A stretch of 64,000 nucleotides of DNA from Conoideocrella luteorostrata (Eukaryota > Ascomycota > Sordariomycetes > Hypocreales > Clavicipitaceae): the NCBI GenBank assembly GCA_032433595.1, contig JASWJB010000025.1, positions 186,001 through 250,000 of the forward strand. Direction: 5' to 3'. Below are positions 25,501 through 37,927 of the stretch, piece after piece. The notes beneath the pieces are model-generated. The model did no database searches. It was not told where the DNA came from and saw only the letters and a list, made by a program, of their open reading frames with translations. Each line of letters starts with the position of its first letter. Within the stretch, counting starts at the first letter, position 1. The position numbers and the translations under genes are program-made.

Positions 25501-28398
25501 TTCTTGGGGATGACGGATGGCTGAGCCCGAGGCCACACCCTCACGCTCGGCGTGTGGCTAATCGAGAGCACAAAACAAATACTAGACAGGCGTCAAGATT
25601 TGATCGCGATCCGTCACCGACACTGAGTGGCTCATACAATAGCGCGGGCACAAGGACACTGGTGCGCCAGTTGGGGGCGAAACAGTTCACTGTCAGTCGG
25701 TGCCATCCCTGATCTCCTTCGTCGATAAGCACGCAGCTGATCTCGACCGAGATGGCCAAAGCCACCACCAGCCAACCCAGTTCTGGAGCCTGCAGCGTAT
25801 CGCGGCTAAAACCTGTCACTCATCGTGCTTGGAACATGATCGCAGTGCGACGTGGCGGCCCGATCCTCCCCACACCTAGTCTGTGTCTGTCTGACTCTAC
25901 AAGGACAATGCAGCCAAGAGAAAATTTGCCCGGGCGTGCCTCGATGCGATCGGCTCGTTTTCTTCAGTGGCCGCAGGCCCCGACACTGTAACGACCTGGA
26001 GCGCTGCCGGTCTGTGGCTGACTCTCTGCACCGTTTTGTGTGGTATATGTAGGTTCTGGGACATGGGGTGTTTGTTGCCTCTGATGTAAATGTAGGACGC
26101 GGCGAGTGAAAAGGCAGGCTTGAGAACGAGATGTGTGAGAGAGATTTGAAAAACCTCTGGCGTTCTCTAAGCCCCTGTTAATGCCGATCACCAACTGACC
26201 TTGCCCTTTCACGATGGGCACGGTCGTTGCTTCGTGCCACAATATTTCAAGTGCCGGTTTTCTACCCCTTGAGTTCCTCCTCTATTGAAACCTAATTGCC
26301 GGTCGGATTAAGTAGGCTCAGGGTCACGCAACAGCATCCATCTGTATTCGTCATGAATTCAACAGCCGTCCAAATCGGTCAACGGGCATAATATACCATA
26401 GTGCGCCGTTGGTATTGGACTACAGGGTATATCGACCTTCATGTTGTGACTTACTGGACGAGCTACATCATCCGCCGACTGCTCCTTACACGTCACGGGC
26501 GAGACCCTGAAAGGCCCTCCTATTTTCTGGAACCTTTTGGGGAAATGACGATAGGCACTAACCCAGTACTGTGGTAAATAAGCGTTTTGTCCATCACATC
26601 TCGTCACTGCTGGGCCACAAGTGACTTGGCTCGGCGGATTTAGCTTGTACAAATAAGGACAATATTAGGCAGACGACGGGCGCGGAGGCGGTTTCGGACA
26701 CAAGACAAACGTCATTATGATTGCATGGGATGGGGTGCCAGGTCTACCACGCCATGCGTTCAACCCCACGCCGTACTCCTTATTGTGGTGCTTCGTGCTC
26801 CGTCCACAAACCATCTCGCCGTTGAGATTTTCATATGGAAAGATGTTTATCCGCCAAGCAACGGGCTCTTCTCTGAAGCAGCTGACCCCTGCAAGTATCT
26901 GGCCATAGCAGCTAAAAATCTGTCAGCCAAGCCTTGGCTCCATCGCCGTCCGTGAGCATGCCGCGTACAAGCTACCCAGCCAAGTAGCCAAATTACGGCG
27001 CGCACATATGGGGTAAGAATCCGTTATGCTAGGATTTGACCGCTCTCTGACTGGTGGTGACACATGGCCTTTCCGGAGGTCGCTGTTCTCTCTCTCCCTC
27101 CCTCCACACGACAGAGCAGCAGATCCATGGCGCCATGCGGGACAATTATCAGAAGAGAGCAGTACAGCAGGAGTCATGTACGACTAAACGGTCCACGTAG
27201 TACGGGCAGCCACTTCCTATAATCATGGATCCATTTATAGCGTTTGTACATTACTCCGTACTTACGGAGGATATTGTACAGGATATATCCTACAATGCTA
27301 TAGCCAGTCCCATCTCCTTCTACATGGCGGCCGTGGCCCATGGTAATTACTCATGCCCCAGGCCGGCTTCACTGGTTTGCACGATGCCGGACTAGTACAT
27401 ATTCTCTACGCGAGGAGGCATCCTGGGATCAGCTTGTATCGTACGGAGAACTCGACAGCAATGTTTCCAACGGTTTGCCGACGGGTTTCTGATAGCTGCC
27501 TGGTCGCGGTCAAGCGTACTTCAACTGCGTCACCTCGGCTCGCAACCACCTTTTCCCCGGAGCACTAAGGTAGCCCCTGAGTGTGATGGTTATTTCGCTG
27601 CAGCTGCTAGGCAACTAGGATACGATCATAGCGTTTCGATCACCGCCCACCCGATGAAGCGAAACATCGTCTCGGATTGTTAGGTTTCCGGCGGTCGATT
27701 AGCCAGTCGACTGACATGAAATGAATTTAGGCAGTCGTTTTTGTTTCTTTTCCCCCTTCCCGTGGAGCAGCCCCGATGGAGAAGAGACCAAGCAACAGAC
27801 CTGGGACTACGAAGCATGGTGTCCAGAATGGCAGAGGTGCTAATCACTGCGGCTGTGTGCTAAGCAAGGAAAGGTGTGTGTACGAAAACATGTTCACAAC
27901 AAGCTCTTGCAATCTTGTTGGAATCGATATCCCAGAATCCTGGGGTCCTGGGGTTCTGGGCCTGTCATGACGCCTTCGTATATCCCTCACGGGGTAGCCA
28001 GTCCTATTGGCTTTGACCGAACAACGTCTCCAACCAACCATCTCCCATGCCTAGGTGCTTGGCACTGCGACGATTGACCACACCATCCCAACAGAGTCAC
28101 TTTATCTACTAGCCGCAAATATTGTCATTTTCAGACTAGTCCCGCACTCTGTTGTCTGTACTCGGTACAGAATACGGAGTAAGTTAGAGTTGGGTTGGAC
28201 ACTAACTAGTACTACGGAGTGTGATTCCTTCACGATTTGTGCTCTCACAAAACCACTTACAATTCGACAAGGCCTAGCTTGCATCTGCAGAATCAACAAC
28301 AGGAGCAAAATGCAACATTGCGGATGCCTGCTCCAAGGCACCCAGGGGATTGGATGTTGGATCTTCAGATCTCAGGCATCGCTGCATGCTAAGGAGAA

Positions 28399-28413
28399 GG
28401 GGGGGGGGGGGGG
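28399..28413. repeat. Poly-G tract, 15 bases
   Basis: An uninterrupted G run in the non-coding block 5' to the GGGCA minisatellite. Confidence 0.8.
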
Positions 28414-28780
28414 TGGCCCTCAACAATGAATGACATATCGCAACTAACTTCCCAGATTGGACCTTTGAACCCTTTTCAATACGGACTACTCTGGATTTTG
28501 GTTGCGTATGGAGCAGTATATTGCATTTTTCCCCAGTGTTTCATGACCGACCACATGGGGGAGGAGGTAGGCACAAACGACAAGGTCCAAACCTACGGAG
28601 TACTGCATGCAGCTTTGATTGTGATTGAGATTTAATCTCAGCCAAATGGTACGATTTCCATGTGGCAATTCGCTGAGCACAAGAAAACCAACCCTCTCTG
28701 TTGTCGTACTACGCAGTAAGTCTACCCCCCTGGTTCTGTGCAACACATGCAATGCAACACGTATGTACTCCGTATATTGC

Positions 28781-28841
28781 AGGGCAAAGGAGGGCAAGGC
28801 AAAGCAGGGCAAGGCAGGGCAGGGCAGGGCAGGGCAGGGCA
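28781..28841. repeat. GGGCA minisatellite
   Basis: About eleven tandem units of a 5-bp AGGGC motif, slightly degenerate at the 5' end (AGGGCAA and AAAGC variants) and exact at the 3' end. The array begins a few bases after a TACTCCGTA copy at 28766. The G-rich strand could form a four-stranded structure. Confidence 0.85.
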
Positions 28842-29867
28842 ACGACTCCGACAACTCCGATGGCTGATGTAGGCTATGCATGGCCTGACATGGTTATTAG
28901 ATGAGCATGTTTTTTCTCGTCGTTCTTGGAAGGGAGCCACTCTTCAAACGTTGAGTCCAACGGTCGGTTGGCGCCCTGTTCTGAGTTACTTCCGTATCGC
29001 GATGGAGCAGCAGGTATCGATACCAAATACAACACGATCCGATACGACATCTGTATTTACATCCCTCCCTCATCTCCAAAGCGGTTTCTGTATTGGCAAG
29101 GACCTACCAACAGCTTATGTCCATATTGCGACGCGCTGGACACGCCCACACACCACCTTTTTCGCGCAGTCGATATAGTGAGTGACTGGAGCTGGTTGGG
29201 GGCATGTAATGGACGGTCCAGACAGTCTTGTGAGGCACCCCCATTCATTAGTTGTTTCCAATGATGATGGCTTACTCACGTCATGACATCCTAGCCAGCC
29301 AGCCAGCCATCCATCCACCTCCATCCGTCCGTATCCGTATCCGCCCGATCTTAGTTAGATCCCGATCATGAATGGACGTCCGCCCCATTTACACAGCGTA
29401 GTTCTTAGTTCTTTCAGCACAATCACTGCCTGCCGGCCGATGATACAGGGGGCGGAGGGAGGGGGTGGGAATATTGCCATCGTAGTCGTCGTCGCCGTTG
29501 TCTGCCAGGGGGGACTCGCATGCACGATTATAGGGTAGCATCGCCTGATGAGGTGGAGGAGAAACAGCCTCTCTCTTGGTTTTTTCTCATGCAGCACAGA
29601 TCTTGCCCATGTAAGGACGGATGACGGAGTACCACTACCTACTTCGGAAGTACCTATGATTCCCACGTGAGATTCAATGCAGCATGCGCGATGCGACGCG
29701 CAATTGCCACATCGGAGATGAGCAAAACCATACGGAGTAGTTAGTTATTGCAACTGCGCAAAAGAAAGGACGCTACTGACAGAGCGCGCAAATCCCGCAC
29801 AATCACATGGCTCTTGTGAATGTGATGAGTGAGTCTGGACAAGTGTTTTTGGCCCCCCCGTTCCTTC

Positions 29868-29896
29868 AACCCAACCCAACCCAACCCAACACAACC
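29868..29896. repeat. (AACCC)n short tandem repeat
   Basis: Four to five AACCC units followed by degenerate ones. The unit differs from the fungal telomere repeat (CCCTAA), so it is not read as an internal telomere tract. Confidence 0.8.
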
Positions 29897-30020
29897 CCAT
29901 TACTTTCTCGCACTGACAGCCCGTTCCGTAACCATAGCTACAGACGACCAGGACAAGATTATAACTCAGGCTTGGCATAGATTGACTGATCAGGCGACGC
30001 GCCATGTCATTGCGGGATAG

Positions 30021-30107
30021 GCAAGCACAAGCACAAGCGCAGGTACAGGTACAGTTACAGTTACAGTTACAGTTACAGGCACAGGTACAGGCACAGGCAC
30101 AGGCACT
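30021..30107. repeat. Hexameric CAGGTA/CAGTTA/CAGGCA minisatellite
   Basis: About fourteen 6-bp units with a blockwise change of variant: CAAGCA units, then CAGGTA, CAGTTA and CAGGCA. On the plus strand it can be read as a Gln-rich frame, but there is no supporting gene structure. Confidence 0.85.
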
Positions 30108-30177
30108 GGAGAACAACAATAAACGTGGATGGTGTGGTGGTGTGACTGATGTACTTACAATTAACATGATACAAGAC

Positions 30178-30208
30178 GCAGATGCAGATGCAGATGCAGA
30201 TGCAGATA
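30178..30208. repeat. (GCAGAT)5 tandem repeat
   Basis: Five near-exact GCAGAT hexamers, ending about 10 bp before a TACTCCGTA copy at 30219. Confidence 0.85.
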
Positions 30209-30748
30209 CCATACATTATACTCCGTAGATACAGCAGTGATGACTGCATGGCTGACCTGGGGAAAAGGCGCCAGATGAAATGCTAGTATGCATGGGTAGG
30301 GGAGGAGATATTAATTACATGCATGCCCGCAGCTTTTTTAATTTGTCTCTCTTTTCTTCCCCCTTCCCCCCCCCTCCTTCGCAAAAAAAAATCAAAACAG
30401 ACCTGGTTGTCTTACTGGATGGTTGTGGAGGCAGATCCAACGTCTTGCATGAGAAGGACCGTGTGTACCTTCTAATATCACCAGTATGATGCATGTATTA
30501 ATATATGTCGCATTATTAGAGTACATCTGTGATCCGATAGAGATGGGCAGTGTGCATGGGGTGACTGATCAAGGGAAAAGCTGACACACGTCCGTCCTTT
30601 CGTCCGTCTGTCCATCTCTACAATATTACGCTCATGCATAAAGTGCCATGCACACACATACATACACACAGACACACAGATACCCACACATATGTATGAT
30701 GTTGTTGGTATGATGATGGTATGCATCCCTCATGCCATCTTTTAGTCG

Positions 30749-30812
30749 TTTGCTGGTTTGCTGGTTTGCTGGTTTGCTCGTGTGCTCGTGTGCTCGTTTG
30801 CTCGTGTGCTCG
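30749..30812. repeat. 8-bp minisatellite TTTGCTGG / TGTGCTCG
   Basis: Eight units of an 8-bp repeat that switches from a TTTGCTGG variant to a TGTGCTCG variant half way, a pattern typical of slippage plus local expansion. It lies about 130 bp beyond the GH3 stop codon. Confidence 0.85.
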
Positions 30813-30900
30813 CTATCTTTAACTGACAACGATCGATCCGAGTCGGGAGTCGGCTGAACCGGGTCGTTCGGCGGAGATGTGCCCCTGAATTATACTGCTT

Positions 30901-30945
30901 ATCAGATATTATCAGGTATCATCAGGTATCATTAGGAATCATGTA
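30901..30945. repeat. Degenerate 10-bp ATCAGGTATC repeat at the GH3 3' end
   Basis: Four to five degenerate units directly abutting the GH3 stop codon, so probably transcribed as the start of its 3' UTR. Confidence 0.7.
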
Positions 30946-33829
30946 TCATTCTCCTCGTTCGCTACCAATTGCAAACGCGCCTGTTAGCGGCAAATTTCGA
31001 CTACTTGTCCCGACATGTATGGCATATTGACCCCTCGGCAGGCGCCATCGCTGTGCCACCACATCCCATGTGCTCAGGTCCCGTCGTGTCAAGGGGAATT
31101 CAACAGTCCTGCTTTCTCCCGGCTGCAGATAGGGCTTATCATATCCTCGGAGTTGTTTGGCTGGGCCGCCAGGAATGCCAACGTACAACTGCGGCACCTC
31201 TGCGCCAGCCATCTCGCCGGTATTGCGTATATCCACCGTCACCAGGGCAATGTTGTCGAAGAGATCGGCCTGTCCGCCGGGAACGACTGCGCCGAGTGGC
31301 CATTCGCCATGATTGCCGTCGCTGATGCGCTGTATGGAGAGATTGGCAAGGCTGAAAGTCGTGTAACTCAGACCGAAGCCAAACTCGTAGCGTGGCGTGA
31401 TGTTGTATTTGTCAAAGTATTTGTAATCAGTGTATATGCCTTCGGTGAAGTTCGACTGCGGAAACTTTATGAACCTCCCCTTTGGTTGGTCTGGGTTCAG
31501 CAGATTGCCGTAATCACTTTCATTCTTCGCGACCGTGTAGCTCAACTTTCCGGATGGACTGGCCTCGCCGTAGAGCAATCTGACGAGGCTTGTTCCACTA
31601 TCTCGACCAGGTAGGTGCGCAAGTATGATGGCAGTGACGTTCGGATGGTCCACAAACCCATCTACAAGACGTGGTCCGGCGTTGTGAAGCACCACAACAG
31701 TCTTGTTACATTGGCTAGCTACCGTCTGGACAAGTTTGTCGGTGAAATTGTCAGAGAGTGCTGGGCGATCGTGCCCTTCGGCGGCCCAGGCGTTTCCAAA
31801 CACGATGCAAGCGTCACTGTTTGGCACCACGGCCGGTTCTGGCATGCCAAAGTCGTGATACAATGCCGTGTCATCCTGTGCCGCTCGTACAGAGAGAGCA
31901 TCATACGGAGCGACAAACACAGAAGGAGTTGTACCACCCGAGCCACCACCACCCATTATGGTACCGTTGATAGCAATGTCTGGCCACTTACCGGAGCCGA
32001 GCGCGCCAGCAAGAGCAGCGTCAAGGCCTAGAGATGTCATTCCAAACCGCCACAAGTTGATAAAGATGCCTCCTGGCCCCGGGGATGAAGAGTCTGCCGA
32101 TCTTGCCGAGTATCCAAATAGTGACAGTACTCGAGGGGTTTGGAGAGGCAGTGTACCTTTGGAATTTTTCACAAGAACGTGGCCTTCGATTGCACCCTCA
32201 AGAAGCACCGGTCTGTCCTTCGGATCGCGGCCCTCCACAGGCTCATGAGGCTCCTTAACGTCAAGTGGCATGCCGCGGCCAGGTTGCTGGAACTTAGTGT
32301 CCTGTCCAAATTGATACCAGGCAGTGAGAATTCTGAATTTTATGTTAACATATCACCATTCCAGGAAATTAGACTCAAGACATCATACCTTGTGGCCATA
32401 TCAGTAACTCGCGATTCCGGTACGGAGCCATTCTTTACAGCCTCGACGAGATGATCGCCCCAGTACTCTTTACCGCTCGGCATCACCATATCCATTCCAG
32501 CAAGGGCGGAAGCAACTCCGGCATGCTGAGCATCCCAATCAGACATTACGAAGCCCTTCAAGTTTGTCAGGAATGCCTTCCGCGTAGTAATAGAGGGGAA
32601 AGTAAAGTCTCACCTGAAAACCAAGTTCTGTTTTTAGAATGCCGTTGAGCGTCTTGCTATTGGCACAGCCGTACGAGTTGTTGATACGCTGATACGAACA
32701 CATAATATTTCCGGTGCCGGCCCTGACACCATCTTGAAATGGCCTAAAAAAGTACATCAATACCGAAGACCCGGGACATGGTACAAATGTATCAAAATAG
32801 CTAACCATAAGTAGAGCTCATGCAGAGTCTGATCATCGATATTAGACGACACAGCTTCAGACTCACCACCTGGCTGCCGATTCAGCTCTTGCTCGTTGGC
32901 AATGTAATGCTTGTGGCCGTATTAGCTATCCAGAGCCAATCCATAGGAAAGGTGAATTTGATAGAAGATTTACCTTGAGACTGGTTTGCACGCCCTCGCT
33001 CTGAACGCCTTGAATGGTTTGCGCTGCCAGAGAGCCAGATAGATACGGGTCGGCTGAAAAGCTTTCCCAATTCCTACCGCCTCGTACAACTCTCCAAGCT
33101 GGCCCAACCACAGGGCCTAAGAGAACATTGACTCCTTTTCTTCTGAACTCGCCACCCATGGCGGCACCGCGTCGGCGTGCCAGGTCCTTGTTCCAACTGA
33201 AAATTAAAATGTTAGCGAGTTGGACAGCTTTCGTAAGTGAGGCCAATTTTCCAGCAGAGTCGCACCTTGTGCCAACGTGAATACCAGCCGGATATGCATT
33301 TACGAAATCGGTGTTGCGAAGGCCGTTACCAGCGTCGCTGACACACATGCCAGGAAAGTCGAGGCGCTTGTTTGGATAGATACTCCCAGAGCAACCTGTC
33401 CCTAAATCAACACCACCCGTCATGTTCACCTGGGTGGATCACAAAAGGACAAAAGTTAGTCGACTGCTGGCTGCGAATTGGAGCCAGAATCACACAATTA
33501 TCCTTACTTTCTCTTCCAGAGTCATCCGCGCCACCAACATCTTGGCCTTCTGGTAAGCTGCTGCCCATTCGGTGCCGCCCGTTATTTCGGCTAAGTATTA
33601 ATTAGCCATGGCTCATCGGCGGGGTTGAATTCGCGGCAGTATTAGAAAACGCACGAGACGGATAAACAGGAGGCGATTGACCGTGGAAATAAGTATCACT
33701 CGTAATCATATCATTCATAGCTGTGCCATTATCTGCCGCCGCCTCAGCAACAGTAAAACAATTCGACGAGCTCTGCAATGCTGCCAGGCTAGCCAAGCCT
33801 GACAGCCAGACCCGTTGCGTCGCGACCAT
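30946..33829 (-). CDS. Secreted GH3 beta-glucosidase
   Basis: Hydrolyses terminal beta-glucosyl residues from cello-oligosaccharides or related glucosides outside the cell. Eight exons: 33655-33829, 33508-33590, 33266-33429, 32974-33196, 32806-32909, 32614-32743, 32389-32555 and 30946-32332; phases agree and give 810 residues. The order is signal-like N-terminus (about 1-30), GH3 N-terminal barrel with [19 protein letters not shown] and KHYIANEQE, and [11 protein letters not shown] with predicted nucleophile Asp299. The GH3 C-terminal domain and a fibronectin-III-like domain ([12 protein letters not shown], then [22 protein letters not shown]) complete the fold. It looks intact. The first intron donor (C|GTGCGT) was chosen because it restores the family motif YPSPE. 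Exact substrate cannot be told from sequence; secretion is inferred from the N-terminus, which is not a textbook signal. Confidence 0.95.
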
Positions 33830-35785
33830 GGTGAAGGGAAGGACGAAGCCACGGCCTTGTCGACTTTAAGTAAACCACCAATGCGAATAATAACGTCCAG
33901 GAAAGCTTCAAGCCGGACAGAGAGAGAAAATTGAGGTTCCGCTCTCCATCTACGGACCAGCGTCCAAAGCAGGAACTGTCGCCGAAACAGAAGGGTGAGA
34001 TTCTCTTCTTATGTTCCCGCCCAAGCCCAAGCCCAAGCCCAAGCTAATTGAGGTGACTCGAATGAACCCCTTTGTCCAGTCCTGGTATTGAACCAGTCAA
34101 TTGACCCTGGGACTCAGCAATACGTTCCGGTGCAACTACACCAATGTGTAGCTTCACCCAGGTCGTGTACGTCAACAATACCACCTCGGCTGACGCCTAA
34201 CGACGAAAAGAGCGGGCTATCCCGAAACAGACACAGCTGAATGGCTGCTTTGATCGACCTGCGCGCGGGAAAGACAGGGTTTTGGAGCGGATCCCACACC
34301 TCAGACTGGCTGGGCTGGTGCTGGACTCATGGGATGAGATCCTGTTTCTAGCTGGCTGTGTAAGGTGAACTTGTGGAGAGGGCGAGGATGAAAGAGACAA
34401 AAAAGAAAGACATACGAAAGAATGGCTTCCCCTATGCATGTATTGTACACCGAAGATAGACGGAGCTTATGTCTCGAATGAAGAATGCCCGCGGGGCTTG
34501 TGATGCCCGCAAATGATGTGGCTACAGCAATAAACCAAAAAAAAAAAAAAAAGTAAACAAAACAAGAAATACACAGCCCCCTGCTCAGCCTAATCGTAAC
34601 ATCCATCATTGACGCCGGGAGCTAATGAAGCTAGGTGTACTCCGTAGAACGTCGGCTGCAGGTGCACGCAAGACTGGATCTTGAATGGTCCCTGTGTTGA
34701 CATGATGAAATTGGCCTACAGTGTATGTACGAATTGAGCGGACATAGGCATGAATCTGTATTTATGCTTCAATTTGAGCATTGCTGTATTGCTTGTGATC
34801 AGGATGCAAAGGCGAATGTTCGCATATTACATTAATGCTTCACGTCTACTTCGCACCATAACCCCCTGCCAGTTTTCACAGCTTATGTTTGCGAACAGTC
34901 GCTAAAAAAGAGAAAGTTTAAAAAAAAACAAGAGAATTCATTCGCTTTAATGTATCATCATCATATACCAAGCATGCTCAAGGAGACTGCATACTTCCAC
35001 AACTGTCAATTCTACCTATATCTCCGTCGTACCTTCCATTTCATGGCATCATATCCCGGCAGATTGGCCCCGCTATGCGTACAAACTCAACCGCTGAGAC
35101 TAACTCCCGTCATAGCCACAAACACGGCATGTTTCTAGCTATAGGCTCGCGAATACCTTCGAATCAACATGCTGGGACTGGGACAATTTCGGTATTCCGA
35201 AGCCCTTCATCCTTGGTCCCTGTTTTAACCTTCCATGACAGCCACCCGTCCCGTGGAGCAGTTTTTTCTTCCGGGCTGCTGTTCCACAAGAGCCCAAGGG
35301 TATCGTTAACGTATCCCGGCTCGCCGAGCACTGGAGATACTTCGTCGCTGCTCCCTATGTTCGTCCCATTTTGGTATTTCGCCCTGCAGCCCTTCACGGA
35401 GGACGTGTAACCTCGTGTTCGCGCATCTTGGTAGCGTCGGTGCGCTTTTTATTAGATCGCAAACGGTCCTTTCCGAATGACGTATATGATAGAAGAGAAA
35501 AACGTTTGAATAGTCTTGGCCGTCACCCATGTAATCATACAAATTTGAAAAGAAAATGCTCGCCTCCACTGCATTGATGTAACCCGCTATCGCTCAACAA
35601 AGCACCATGTCGTAAGGGGAGAGGCGAGTCAAGGGAAAGGAGAGGAAGCAGACGCTTAAAGTTGCGGGCCGGGTTGAACCTCCAATTGAATCTGCTGGAG
35701 TAAATGACAATAAAAAAATACGAGATGCTAGAATGTTAAAAAAGCAGAAAAGATCTGCCATTGCGACTAAGGGTTCGGTTTATGG
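33830..35785. other. GH3 promoter region and spacer to the G-alpha gene
   Basis: Both flanking genes are on the minus strand, so this holds the GH3 promoter and the G-alpha 3' end. It includes a CCAAGC tandem repeat, a 16-base poly-A tract (34537-34552) and one 9-mer copy (34638). A minus-strand frame ending at 35164 looks mildly protein-like but has no family and no room for a full gene, so it is not called. Confidence 0.5.
34020..34044. repeat. (CCAAGC)4 tandem repeat
   Basis: Four exact hexamers about 200 bp upstream of the GH3 start codon, within its probable promoter. On the opposite strand it reads GCTTGG. No factor is assigned. Confidence 0.85.
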
Positions 35786-37303
35786 TCACAGAATTAACTG
35801 CTTCAAGTTGCGCTGGATAATCATGTCTTGCACCGAGCCCATGGTAATCTTTAGTAAATTGGTGTCGGTGGCATTTGTAAAGTGCCCGTAAATCTCCTTT
35901 TCGGGGTTTCGACTTAAAGCACGGAACTTGTCTAGGAAGTATTTGCTGGCAGCCTTGTAGTCATCCTCCGGGCCATGGTAATCAGTAAATCCGTATTTGC
36001 TGATAGGGCTCTTTGGCAACTTCTCCTTGAAGAGATCCATCTTGTTGAGGAAGAGAATCATGGCTGATTTGGTGAACCAGTGAGAGTTTGCAATTGATTC
36101 CCACAACATCAAGGCCTCGTTCATTTGATTCTGTTATAAAGCGTTAGCCTTCGTGCTCGCACCAAAAGTGGTCACTGTCCCCAAAGGAAAAAAACATATT
36201 GGCAAAGAGCTTCATACCCCGTCCTTGTCTTCTACTAGACACTGGTCGTAACCACTTATGGCGACCAGGAATAGCAAGCAGTGAACATTTTCGAAGCAGT
36301 GTATCCACTTCTTTCGTTCCGATCGCTGGCCGCCAACGTCAAACATTCGGTATGTCAATTGACCGAGGTCAAAGACACTTTCAGTGATACCTGTTGTCCT
36401 GAGTCGTGAGCGGAGGAGATCTTGGTTGTTTGGCACATATCCGTCGGCCCATATTCGATCCATGTCGTCGATAAAACTGGTTGTGACTGTTAGTATTCTT
36501 GCTGCTATCAAGCCCTTTGATTTTCCGGGGGTTACACACTATGCCAAATTGTCGTGCAACGCGTATTCATTTCCTTTGGCAATTGCTTGTTTTACCCCAC
36601 TATCTTGCCATAGAGCTTTGATGGGCTCCAGATAATCTTGTGGTAGCTTGTCCTCTTGACCAATTTCGAGTTCTACAAGGATATGTGCCATGTATTTCTA
36701 CAGAACGGATTAGCAATTTTTTGAGGGTATCATCACAAATTAACCGTGTAGTCCATAGAAGCCGCATAATCGAGCAATCGATACATGCGCCAGAAGAAGA
36801 ATAAACTCCATCATAGATCAGATAGCATCTCCGCGCAGGCGGCGACAAACGTACCTCATTGTCAGGGCTGTCGAACTTATAATTAAGCTCCGTCATTGCC
36901 TCGAAAATGGTTCGGAAGGATTGGACAATGTTACTAAATACGACGGGTTTCCACTCCAACCGCTCGTGCTTGTTGAAGCCCTGCGAATAAATAAGTTTCA
37001 TCTGCTTTAGAATAGTTGATTTGCCCGACTCGCCGGCTCCTGTAGGTTACACTCATGTCAGCTTGCCGTTGGCTTGGGAAGACCAGAAGCGTCTGGGTGT
37101 TGCACCGCATCAGCCGTGGGGTGTTAGGGACGTAAATCGTGGTTGCACATCACATTTGTCCCATGTCGGGGGTTGTATTCTTTACCTAGGAGGAGTAACT
37201 TGACTTCCTTTGCCATGCGCTTCTCATCTTGACGAATAACGCGGTCGAGTTCGCGCGACCGAGCAGCGCCGCTGTTGTCTTTGTCCCTGCTGCCAAAACA
37301 CAT
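35786..37303 (-). CDS. gna-2: Heterotrimeric G-protein alpha subunit, GNA-2 class
   Basis: GTP-binding signal transducer coupled to membrane receptors. Five exons: 37186-37303, 36855-37039, 36540-36697, 36218-36476 and 35786-36130; phases agree and give 354 residues, the usual size. All G-motifs are present: P-loop GAGESGKST at 40-48, switch I around Arg178 (RLRTTGIT), switch [15 protein letters not shown] with catalytic Gln204, FLNKMDLF, and TNATDT near the C-terminus. The N-terminus begins MCFGSR with Cys2 but no Gly2, so myristoylation is not expected while palmitoylation is possible; this and the SRELD/QDEKRM stretch fit the GNA-2 group rather than GNA-1 or GNA-3. The first exon is short, and its in-frame upstream extension has no conservation. 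GNA-2 proteins usually play a minor role overlapping the other G-alphas; pathway placement here is by homology. Confidence 0.95.
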
Positions 37304-37927
37304 GTTGTAACAACCTCGCGGGAAACAATTGAACCTTGTCCCGGCCAAGGTGGTCGCGACACTCAGATGCGGCTGGAAGCACACCGATGGCAGCGCAGAG
37401 CAGCCACGAATAAAGGCACACGCAGCCGGCTCAATAGCCGAATGCAATCTGGTTTTTATTTTGGGCCGAGCCCCTCGTTTCGTGTTCGTCGTGTTGCTCG
37501 GGGATGGTCGACTTATGCAAGATTAAACAGATTTGCGCAACGCTCTGATGGGAAGCGACAGCTGAAGGAGAAGTTCGGACAGGTATTTGGCCGATGGCGA
37601 AAAGTATGCACATCAACACTTTGGCACACGACGAGATGCACTTTTGACAGTTGGCAGAGATAAGCCTCGAGTACGGACCGACCGAGTACTAGATGAGGCG
37701 GCGGGATCCTAGCAAACCGCCGGTGCGTGACCTGGAAGGCTGCAGTACAAAAGCCGGCGACTGGTCAACTGGCAAGACTGGTCGATCAACTGGTTCTCAC
37801 GCAAGACAAGAGACGAGAAACATGGACGGCTCGACGGGAGTCAGTATGTAAAGCCAACTAGTCAAGGTACCCTCGCCAAAACGGCCCCGCCAGGACAACA
37901 AGGAACGTGGTAAAGGATCCTGAATAA

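Larger units (their letters stand above)
16061..30945. other. 14.9-kb gene-free block rich in the TACGGAGTA motif
   Basis: No coding region with family similarity or a coherent spliced model was found between the nsdD-like promoter and the GH3 gene. Many short open frames exist on both strands, all with background-like composition. Seventeen exact copies of the dispersed 9-mer lie here, plus homopolymer runs and several tandem repeats between 28.4 and 31.0 kb. No transposase, reverse transcriptase or long terminal repeat was recognised, although decayed copies could escape reading by eye. Confidence 0.5.

Noticed and set aside
28926..29264. Frame with a CPYCDALDTPTHHLF motif resembling a LINE zinc knuckle
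   Set aside because: Only two Cys and two His in a loose arrangement, no reverse transcriptase or endonuclease motif nearby; too weak to call an element.
29868..29896. Internal telomere-like repeat
   Set aside because: The unit is AACCC, five bases, not the CCCTAA hexamer of fungal telomeres.
31015..32454. Several plus-strand frames within the GH3 gene
   Set aside because: They are antisense shadows of the conserved GH3 exons.
35164..35450. Minus-strand frame ending in a protein-like C-terminus
   Set aside because: The space between it and the G-alpha gene is about 300 bp, no clear first exon exists and no family is recognised. It may deserve an RNA check but is not supported.
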